Assembly: GCA_015494845.1 (NCBI GenBank)
Contig: WGAL01000319.1
Span: forward strand, 1-7,794
Origin: Melioribacteraceae bacterium
GTDB lineage: Bacteria; Bacteroidota; Ignavibacteria; Ignavibacteriales; Melioribacteraceae
Length of the DNA: 7,794 nt
Direction of reading: 5' to 3'
The notes under the pieces are model-generated. The model was not told where the DNA came from. It did not search any database and saw only the letters and a program-made list of their open reading frames with translations. Positions 1 to 5,329 of the stretch are shown here, piece after piece. Numbering within the stretch: position 1 is the stretch's first letter; the number at the start of each line of letters is the position of its first letter. The position numbers and the translations under genes are program-made.

Positions 1-1048
1 CAAAATCTTTTGTTTGCGCGCCGCCTTTAACGTCCACGCTTTGCACTTCGCCTTTCTTTTGCGATGCGATTGTTGTTAAAGAAAAGGGTCCAAGTTGAAA
101 TTTTGCTTTAATACCAAAAAGCGCTTCGCTGCCGCCGATTAACGAAGCGGTTTTCAAACTTACGTTACCGGCTTCAATGCTTTGAATAATTTCATCGTCG
201 TAGCCGGTGTATTTAATTTTAAGCCGATTCTCGTATTCAAACGAGCGTTCCGTGTTCCAGTCGGCGGAAATGTTAAGTTTATCACCGATTGTTCCGCTAA
301 CATTAATTTGTACTTGTTGCGAAAAATCCGGTTCGTTTTTCGTGTTTCCCAAAAGCGAGGCGGTTAAACCTTCCGTCGTTTCGTTTCGCCATGCGCCGTG
401 AATATCTACCGCGCCGTTTATTCTCAAACTGATTTTCGGAGGCCCGAAGATGCTTAAAAATCCGGTGTTCGGCAAAGGAATTGAAATGTTCGTAATGCCG
501 GAAAGAATGTCGGTTAAGTCATCGCCTTCGGTTTTGAGCTGATATTTATACGCTTCTTTTTCGAGCATCTTTCTTTGGTTTGCGGCTAGTCGCATTTGAA
601 TGAATTTTTCAACAGGGATAATTAAAGGCGGAGTTATTTCTTTGCCTGCAATTAGCTCACGGATAATAACGTTTTGTCCGGTTGAATCAATTTCAATTAC
701 GCGATTAACATAACGCTTGGAAGGCTTAGCAAAAAAAGAACTTTGATGCGGAACGGCAAAATATGTTGTGTATTGGGGTTTCCGTTTGTATTTGAAATAT
801 TTTACGCGCGCGGTTGAATCTTGAAAAGTTGTATCCGGCTGTTGAACGGTTTGCGCGAGCGCGCTGTCGCTTGCTGTTAGCGAATCGTCAGGAATAAGAA
901 AATTCAAATCGCCTGAAAAATTCGGAGAATCGGCGGCACGTGGGTTTCCGCTGTTTGTAAAAAATACCGCAACAAAAAAAATTGCGGCAAGTAACAGCGG
1001 TAACTTATTTGTAATGAAATTATATTTTACGAATAATTTTCTAATAAT
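1..1048 (-). CDS. sprA: SprA/Sov-type T9SS outer-membrane translocon, N-terminal part (runs off the left edge)
   Basis: SprA (Sov in Porphyromonas) is the very large outer-membrane barrel through which the type IX secretion system exports folded cargo. Only the first 349 codons are here; family members usually exceed 2,000 residues. Residues 3-15 are basic (RKLFVKYNFITNK) and residues 16-30 form a hydrophobic core, a good Sec signal peptide for an outer-membrane protein. A low-complexity Ser/Asp/Gln/Thr stretch follows (about 40-80). Residues about 215-349 look strongly like SprA: GPPKISLRINGAVDIHG, GDKLNISADWNTERSFEYEN, KYTGYDDEIIQSIEAGNVS, GGSEALFGIKAKFQLG and KGGAQTKDF. The reading frame is open throughout, with no frameshift. 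The start is unusual: an in-phase TAA lies at 1051-1049, the first ATG is codon 152 and the first TTG is codon 48, so ATT at 1048 (or 1045) is chosen to keep the signal peptide. It lies downstream of tRNA-Arg on the same strand and may be co-transcribed with it. The family call is confident; the exact start is not. Confidence 0.88.
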   Translation of the reverse strand, partial: MIRKLFVKYNFITNKLPLLLAAIFFVAVFFTNSGNPRAADSPNFSGDLNFLIPDDSLTASDSALAQTVQQPDTTFQDSTARVKYFKYKRKPQYTTYFAVPHQSSFFAKPSKRYVNRVIEIDSTGQNVIIRELIAGKEITPPLIIPVEKFIQMRLAANQRKMLEKEAYKYQLKTEGDDLTDILSGITNISIPLPNTGFLSIFGPPKISLRINGAVDIHGAWRNETTEGLTASLLGNTKNEPDFSQQVQINVSGTIGDKLNISADWNTERSFEYENRLKIKYTGYDDEIIQSIEAGNVSLKTASLIGGSEALFGIKAKFQLGPFSLTTIASQKKGEVQSVDVKGGAQTKDF

Positions 1049-1081
1049 TTAACTCGAAAGAAAAATAAAGAAATCGTATAG

Positions 1082-1101
1082 CTAATTTTTCATATACCTC
1101 C
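1082..1101 (-). promoter_or_regulatory. Shine-Dalgarno plus three-codon mini-ORF (Met-Lys-Asn-stop) in the sprA leader
   Basis: GGAGG at 1101-1097, extended by T to a full anti-SD match, is followed three bases later by ATG AAA AAT TAG (1093-1082). The ATG is exactly 45 bases upstream of the inferred sprA ATT, so it is in the same phase. Two stops, TAG 1084-1082 and TAA 1051-1049, lie between them. The SD-to-ATG gap is shorter than optimal. It could be a minimal leader peptide coupled to sprA, a remnant of an older sprA start, or chance. A regulatory role is inference only. Confidence 0.35.
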
Positions 1102-1153
1102 GTTTTTTATCGGTAAAATTAAACTATAAAATATTTAACTTCAATAAAATTTG

Positions 1154-1227
1154 TACCCCGGAGAGGATTCGAACCTCCGACCCGCAGTTTAGGAAACTGC
1201 CGCTCTATCCTGCTGAGCTACCGGGGC
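1154..1227 (-). tRNA. tRNA-Arg (anticodon CCU)
   Basis: The 74-nt minus-strand sequence folds as a complete cloverleaf. The acceptor stem is GCCCCGG/CCGGGGT. The D stem is GCTC/GAGC with GG in the loop. The anticodon stem is GCAGT/ACTGC around the loop TTCCTAA, giving anticodon CCT, which reads AGG. The variable loop is GGGTC, and the T stem is GGAGG/CCTCT around TTCGAAT. The discriminator is A, and the next bases are CAA, so the 3' CCA is not encoded and must be added after transcription. The first acceptor pair is G1-U72 rather than G-C, and the T stem also starts with a G-U pair. Its 5' end lies one base beyond the stop codon of the upstream gene, which implies a shared transcript cut by RNase P. 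Confidence 0.95.
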
Positions 1228-1228
1228 G

Positions 1229-2128
1229 TTAAACATGCGTTCGCTGTTGGTTTATGAAAGTGGCAAAAGTTTTTATAATTTTTCTTTCATCAGTCGAAAA
1301 CTCCCCTTTTGCTTGATCGTAAGCACGAACGAGTTGTTTGAGGTTAGCATATTTTAATGCAAATCTGATTTGCTCTCTGAAAGTTTGTTTATCGGCAAAA
1401 GTAGCTTTTGTAAACGCGATAATCGCTTTTAAATTTATTTTAGGCGGTAAATAAATATCATTGCCAATCAAAATTAGTTTTTCATAATACCTCGGGTCTG
1501 AAAGCGCAAGGTCTATTGCTATTTGCGCCGCGCGTTCCAATAAATTAGTGTGGTTGCGAGCTTTTAAAAAACCGTCGGAAGCGATTTCGAGAATTTTATC
1601 TATATTGGTATTTATCAATCTGGGATTAACGAGAGCTTCGTTGTAATATTTTTGAATGGCAATATTTACGGCGGTTTCCAAATTTTGCTTGGCTTTTTCA
1701 CGTCTTGCTTTGTCGCCGTCCAAATCGTTGATTATTCTGATAATTTCAATATAATCGCCGTCTTCAACAATTTTTTCAATAGGGTCATCATTTCTTTTTG
1801 GTTCGCCAATTCTCGCAAGTCCGTCCCACCCGTCAAAACCTTTGGTCTCTCTTTTTTTTAATCTTCCTTTTGCATGGTCAATAACTCTTTCCGCTTCCGG
1901 GTCGTTTGTTAAAACTTTGATTTTATTCAACGTAAGTTTTTCAATTAAAGTAGTGTAATATTTTGCGGAAATTCTTAATGATACCAAATAATTCGGACCG
2001 ATTTCATCGAATTCCAATTCCTCGATTTTTACATCCGAGAAAGTAAGAGTAAATACTTTTATGATTGATTCGAATTTTTTCCTGTCTAATTTCGGTATTT
2101 CGGCAAATATCGTTTTTAATTCATCCAT
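1229..2128 (-). CDS. Uncharacterised helical-repeat-like protein (299 aa)
   Basis: I do not recognise this family. The protein starts MDELKTIFAEIPKL at ATG 2128-2126. A longer frame from TTG 2245 exists, but its extra 39 residues come from AT-rich intergenic DNA, so I rejected it. There is no signal peptide or membrane segment, so it is probably cytoplasmic. Residues 1-75 look mixed alpha/beta and acidic (for example KIEELEFDEIGPNYLVSLRI). Residues 76-118 form a charged linker with KGRLKKRETKGFDGWDG. Residues 119-290 are almost all amphipathic helix with recurring patterns such as DYIEIIRIINDL, NIDKILEIASDG, ETAVNIAIQKYY and ERAAQIAIDLAL, spaced about 40-50 residues apart. This suggests a HEAT- or TPR-like solenoid for protein binding. 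No catalytic motif is visible. The gene is divergent from uvrA and lies immediately upstream of tRNA-Arg and sprA, but neither position defines a function. Confidence 0.82.
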   Translation of the reverse strand: MDELKTIFAEIPKLDRKKFESIIKVFTLTFSDVKIEELEFDEIGPNYLVSLRISAKYYTTLIEKLTLNKIKVLTNDPEAERVIDHAKGRLKKRETKGFDGWDGLARIGEPKRNDDPIEKIVEDGDYIEIIRIINDLDGDKARREKAKQNLETAVNIAIQKYYNEALVNPRLINTNIDKILEIASDGFLKARNHTNLLERAAQIAIDLALSDPRYYEKLILIGNDIYLPPKINLKAIIAFTKATFADKQTFREQIRFALKYANLKQLVRAYDQAKGEFSTDERKIIKTFATFINQQRTHV

Positions 2129-2134
2129 AATTAG

Positions 2135-2142
2135 CAAATATA
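2135..2142 (-). promoter_or_regulatory. Possible Bacteroidota-type -7 element (TATATTTG) for the 299-aa gene
   Basis: TATATTTG matches the TAnnTTTG -7 consensus known for the Bacteroidota primary sigma factor. It ends six bases before the ATG at 2128, and no Shine-Dalgarno lies between them. A transcript starting the usual few bases downstream would begin at or next to the start codon, so it would be leaderless. I see no good TTTG -33 element at the expected distance upstream, which lowers confidence. Confidence 0.4.
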
Positions 2143-2144
2143 AT
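2139..2144 (+). promoter_or_regulatory. Possible -10 hexamer (TATAAT) facing uvrA
   Basis: A perfect TATAAT lies on the plus strand, with TTAATT 17 bases upstream as a weak -35. It overlaps the minus-strand TATATTTG, so the two promoters would exclude each other. The uvrA start is about 137 bp downstream, giving a long AT-rich leader. Such a hexamer arises easily by chance in AT-rich DNA. I see no E. coli-type LexA box (CTGT-N8-ACAG) in 2129-2280. Confidence 0.22.
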
Positions 2145-2280
2145 AATTTTTCCAATAACCGAGTCGTGGTTAAAATTCTAAAAATCATAAGGAAAAATTC
2201 AAAATTACAAAGTATTAAAAATTTCTTATTTCGCAATGAATTCAATAACTTAAAAGTTTAAAATTTTCCGAATTTGTTTG

Positions 2281-5106
2281 ATGAAAAAGAATAAAATAAT
2301 CATAAAAGGCGCGCGGGAACACAATCTTAAAAATATCGATTTGGAAATCCCGCACAACACGTTTACGGTCATTACCGGACTTTCCGGTTCCGGCAAGTCA
2401 TCGCTTGCGTTCGATACAATTTACGCCGAAGGCCAAAGGCGTTACATCGAATCGCTTTCCGCTTACGCCCGCCAATTTTTGGGAATGCTGGAAAAACCGG
2501 ACGTCGATTTGATTGAAGGATTAAGCCCCACAATTTCAATCGAGCAGAAAACCACAAGCGGAAATCCGCGTTCGACCGTGGGAACGACTACCGAAATTTA
2601 CGATTTTATGCGCCTTCTTTACGCTCGCGTGGGAACGCCGTATTGCTACCGTTGCGGCCGTGCGGTTGAAAAACAATCGCCTGACCAAATGATTGATATA
2701 ATTTTGGATGAGTTTTCCGGCAAGAAAATTTCGGTTCTTGCGCCTGTAATAAAAGGAAGGAAAGGGCATTACAAAGAACTTTTTTCCGATTTGGCGAAAG
2801 AAGGATTTTTGCGCGCGCGAATCGACGGCGAGATTAAGGAAATCGTAAAAGATATGAAACTTGAGCGTTACAAAATTCACGACATTGAAATTGTGGTGGA
2901 CAGGCTAAAAGTTACAGGAAAATCGCGCTTCCGTTTAAGTCAATCGCTTGACGTTGCGCTAAATTACGGCAACGGAACGGTAATAATTTTTGACGGCGAG
3001 AAAGATAAATTGCTCAGTCGCCATCTTTCGTGTAATTATTGCGGAATAAGTTTTTCGGAACTTGCGCCTAACTCGTTTTCGTTTAATTCGCCTTACGGCG
3101 CGTGCGAAGTTTGCGACGGCTTGGGAGAGATAAGCGAAATCGACGTTGAATTAATTATTCCAGATAGGTCGAAAACAATAAACGAAGGCGCGATTGAAGC
3201 GTTGGGAAAACCGCGAAACATTTGGATTTTCAATCAGTTGGAAGCGTTGGCTGAAAATTACGGCTTTGATTTTGACGCGCCGATAAAAGATTTGAGCGAA
3301 AAACAACTTAACGCAATTCTTTACGGAAGCGAGGGTAAACTGAATATCGTTTATAAATTCGGCGGCGGACAAGAAGTAAGTTACTCGCACAAATTTAACG
3401 GCGTAATTCATTACGTAAAGCATTATTACGAAAACACGAACTCGCCGAAAATCCGCGAGTGGGCGGAATCTTTTATGACGACGAAAAAATGTCCGGCTTG
3501 TAACGGCGGCAGATTGAAAAAAGAATCGCTTGCGGTTAAAATTGCAGACAAGAACATTGCGGAAGTTTCCGGTTTGCCAATCGACGAAGCGTTGGAATTT
3601 TTCAGCAATCTAAATTTTACCGGACAAAAAGCAATTATCGCCGAACCGATATTAAAAGAGATTACGAAACGCTTGGGATTCTTGTCAAACGTCGGATTAA
3701 ATTATTTAACGTTAAGCCGTTCTTCAAGAACGCTATCCGGCGGGGAATCGCAACGCATTCGGCTCGCGTCTCAAATCGGATCTCAACTTGCCGGCGTGCT
3801 TTACATTCTCGACGAACCGAGTATCGGCTTGCATCAAAGCGACAACAAGCGACTGATTAATTCGCTGAAAAAACTGCGCGATTTGGGAAACACCGTAATT
3901 GTCGTCGAACACGACCGCGAGACAATCGAGAACGCCGATTTTATTGTGGATTTGGGACCGGGCGCGGGCGAACGCGGCGGTTACGTTTGCGCCGCGGATA
4001 CGTTTGAAAATATTTTAAGTGAAGCCGAATATGAAAAATCCTTATCGGTTCAATATTTGAAAAATAAAAAGAGAATTGAAATTCCTTCCGAGCGAAGAAA
4101 AGGGAACGGCAAGAAGTTAGTAATTACTAACGCAAGCGGAAACAATTTAAAAAACGTAACGCTCGAAATTCCCTTGGGAATGTTTATCGCGGTTACAGGC
4201 GTTAGCGGCTCGGGTAAATCGAGTTTGATTAACGAAACGCTCGTGAGAATTTTGAAGAAAAAGATTTACAATTCAAAAGTCGTTCCGTTGCATTACGGCG
4301 GAATTACGGGATTGGAAAATGTCGATAAAATTATCGAAATCGATCAATCGCCGATAGGACGCACGCCGCGTTCAAATCCGGCGACTTACACGGGATTGTT
4401 TACTTTTATCCGCGATTTGTTTGCGGAATTGCCGGACTCGAAAGCGCGCGGCTACAAGCCCGGAAGATTCAGTTTTAACGTAAAAGGCGGACGCTGCGAA
4501 GAATGCCAAGGCGCCGGCGTTAAGAAAATTGAAATGAATTTTTTGCCCGACGTTTACGTAACTTGCGAAGCGTGCAACGGAAAACGTTACAATCCGGAAA
4601 CGCTACAAATATTACACAAAGGGAAAACAATTTCCGACGTTCTTGAAATGACGGTTAAAGAGGCGCTTGAATTTTTCGAGGATTATCCGCGAATAAAAAG
4701 AAAATTGCAAACGCTCTTAGACGTCGGTTTAGGTTACATAAAATTGGGGCAACAAGCCGTAACGCTTTCCGGCGGCGAAGCGCAACGCGTAAAACTCGCT
4801 ACTGAATTGAGTAAAGTCGGAACAGGCAAAACGCTTTACGTATTGGACGAACCGACGACCGGACTGCATTTTGAAGACGTAAACATTTTGCTCGGCGTGT
4901 TAAACCGCCTTGTGGAAAAAGGAAACACGGTTCTTGTTATCGAGCATAATTTGGACGTGATAAAAGTAGCGGATTTCATTATCGATTTAGGACCGGGCGG
5001 CGGGAAATACGGCGGCGAAATAATCGCAACCGGCGCGCCGGAAGATATCGCGCAAAACCCGGAAAGCTTAACCGGAAAATTTTTGAGAAAAGAATTGGAA
5101 GTCTAA
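2281..5106 (+). CDS. uvrA: UvrA, excinuclease ABC subunit A (941 aa)
   Basis: UvrA is the ATP-dependent dimeric sensor of bacterial nucleotide excision repair; it finds distorted DNA and loads UvrB. The protein is full length for the family. Nucleotide-binding domain I has Walker [10 protein letters not shown] at residues 33-41, signature LSGGESQ at 485-491 and Walker B Asp511-Glu512. Domain II has Walker [10 protein letters not shown] at about 640-648, signature LSGGEAQ at 829-835 and Asp856-Glu857. The zinc module in domain I is Cys251-x2-Cys254-x20-Cys275-x2-Cys278. The DNA-contacting C-terminal module is Cys739-x2-Cys742-x19-Cys762-x2-Cys765. Extra CxxC pairs at 122/125 and 404/407 fit the third zinc site of the family. 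I chose ATG 2281 over the adjacent TTG 2278. No Shine-Dalgarno is visible upstream, which is common in Bacteroidota. All catalytic residues are present. It is transcribed alone and converges on the ABC-F gene. Confidence 0.98.
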   Translation: MKKNKIIIKGAREHNLKNIDLEIPHNTFTVITGLSGSGKSSLAFDTIYAEGQRRYIESLSAYARQFLGMLEKPDVDLIEGLSPTISIEQKTTSGNPRSTVGTTTEIYDFMRLLYARVGTPYCYRCGRAVEKQSPDQMIDIILDEFSGKKISVLAPVIKGRKGHYKELFSDLAKEGFLRARIDGEIKEIVKDMKLERYKIHDIEIVVDRLKVTGKSRFRLSQSLDVALNYGNGTVIIFDGEKDKLLSRHLSCNYCGISFSELAPNSFSFNSPYGACEVCDGLGEISEIDVELIIPDRSKTINEGAIEALGKPRNIWIFNQLEALAENYGFDFDAPIKDLSEKQLNAILYGSEGKLNIVYKFGGGQEVSYSHKFNGVIHYVKHYYENTNSPKIREWAESFMTTKKCPACNGGRLKKESLAVKIADKNIAEVSGLPIDEALEFFSNLNFTGQKAIIAEPILKEITKRLGFLSNVGLNYLTLSRSSRTLSGGESQRIRLASQIGSQLAGVLYILDEPSIGLHQSDNKRLINSLKKLRDLGNTVIVVEHDRETIENADFIVDLGPGAGERGGYVCAADTFENILSEAEYEKSLSVQYLKNKKRIEIPSERRKGNGKKLVITNASGNNLKNVTLEIPLGMFIAVTGVSGSGKSSLINETLVRILKKKIYNSKVVPLHYGGITGLENVDKIIEIDQSPIGRTPRSNPATYTGLFTFIRDLFAELPDSKARGYKPGRFSFNVKGGRCEECQGAGVKKIEMNFLPDVYVTCEACNGKRYNPETLQILHKGKTISDVLEMTVKEALEFFEDYPRIKRKLQTLLDVGLGYIKLGQQAVTLSGGEAQRVKLATELSKVGTGKTLYVLDEPTTGLHFEDVNILLGVLNRLVEKGNTVLVIEHNLDVIKVADFIIDLGPGGGKYGGEIIATGAPEDIAQNPESLTGKFLRKELEV

Positions 5107-5133
5107 ACTTAGATTAATTCGTCATTGCGAGGA

Positions 5134-5148
5134 AGTCGCGTAGCGACT
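5134..5148. repeat. Short hairpin AGTCGC-gta-GCGACT
   Basis: A perfect six-pair stem with a three-base loop lies inside the left arm of the larger repeat, 28 bases after the uvrA stop codon. No T-run follows, so an intrinsic terminator is not supported, but it could protect the 3' end of the uvrA mRNA. Confidence 0.5.
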
Positions 5149-5156
5149 GACGTGGC

Positions 5157-5171
5157 TCCGCCCGAGGCGGA
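5157..5171. repeat. Hairpin TCCGCC-cga-GGCGGA, copy 1
   Basis: A perfect GC-rich six-pair stem with loop CGA. The same stem occurs again at 5257-5271 with a different loop. No T-tract follows. It sits within the larger CGTCATTGCGAGG-type element. Confidence 0.6.
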
Positions 5172-5248
5172 CTGTCGGATTTAAGCTTGAGTTTACAATT
5201 TAACAGATTGCGCGCTTCACTTCGCTTCGCACGTAATGACGCGTGGAT

Positions 5249-5284
5249 TCTTAGCGTCCGCCTTTGGCGGATTGCGTCTTAGCG
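5249..5284. repeat. Direct repeat TCTTAGCG flanking a hairpin
   Basis: TCTTAGCG occurs at 5249-5256 and again at 5277-5284, on either side of the second TCCGCC/GGCGGA hairpin. The stretch continues as GCGTCTTAGCGGTGAAAAATGAACC. This resembles, from memory, a widely dispersed intergenic sequence of the form CTTTGCGTCTTTGCGGTGAAA. I read it as a decayed copy of that sequence. The 8-bp repeat could come from the internal periodicity of that sequence or from insertion of the hairpin. Confidence 0.5.
5257..5271. repeat. Hairpin TCCGCC-ttt-GGCGGA, copy 2
   Basis: The stem is identical to that at 5157-5171, but the loop is TTT. It lies between the two TCTTAGCG copies and about 60 bp beyond the stop codon of the convergent ABC-F gene. 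It is the strongest hairpin near that gene's 3' end and could act in transcription termination or mRNA 3' end stability, although no clear U-tract is present. Confidence 0.6.
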
Positions 5285-5293
5285 GTGAAAAAT

Positions 5294-5326
5294 GAACCAA
5301 GAACTCCTGCACTACGAACCAAGAAC
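5294..5326. repeat. Two 11-bp direct repeats (GAACCAAGAAC), 22-bp period
   Basis: GAACCAAGAAC occurs at 5294-5304 and 5316-5326, separated by TCCTGCACTAC. The ACTACGAACCAAGAAC context resembles degenerate intergenic tandem runs seen in many genomes. The second copy ends three bases before the ABC-F stop codon on the other strand. No function is apparent. Confidence 0.5.
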
Positions 5327-5329
5327 AAA

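Larger units (their letters stand above)
5120..5241. repeat. Decayed palindromic intergenic repeat (CGTCATTGCGAGG type)
   Basis: The segment begins CGTCATTGCGAGGAAG and ends CGTAATGACG. The outer seven bases, CGTCATT (5120-5126) and AATGACG (5235-5241), are perfect inverted repeats, and the match weakens inward. From memory, dispersed palindromes starting CGTCATTGCGAG and ending CGCAATGACG occur between genes in several bacterial groups; here one arm has drifted. There is no coding content. It lies between the 3' ends of two convergent genes, so it could also end transcription, although neither side has a clear U-tract. The repeat identity is recollection, not a search result. Confidence 0.55.

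Noticed and set aside
182..401. Plus-strand ORFs of about 60 residues inside sprA
   Set aside because: They are shadows of the minus-strand sprA frame, which encodes a recognisable conserved protein throughout.
1090..1143. A sigma70-type promoter for sprA (TTGAAG, 17 bases, TAATTT)
   Set aside because: The -10 match is weak and the DNA is AT-rich; the alternative TATAGT has the wrong spacing.
2129..2245. A 39-residue N-terminal extension of the 299-aa protein from TTG 2245
   Set aside because: It is translated from AT-rich intergenic DNA, gives a low-complexity Phe/Leu-rich sequence, and ATG 2128 gives a natural soluble N-terminus.
2129..2280. An SOS (LexA) box in front of uvrA
   Set aside because: No CTGT-N8-ACAG or similar palindrome is present in the intergenic region; only AT-rich near-palindromes such as AACTT-AA-AAGTT occur.
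5107..5329. A rho-independent terminator for uvrA or the ABC-F gene
   Set aside because: Several good hairpins exist but none is followed by a T-run in the right direction, so a specific terminator is not supported.
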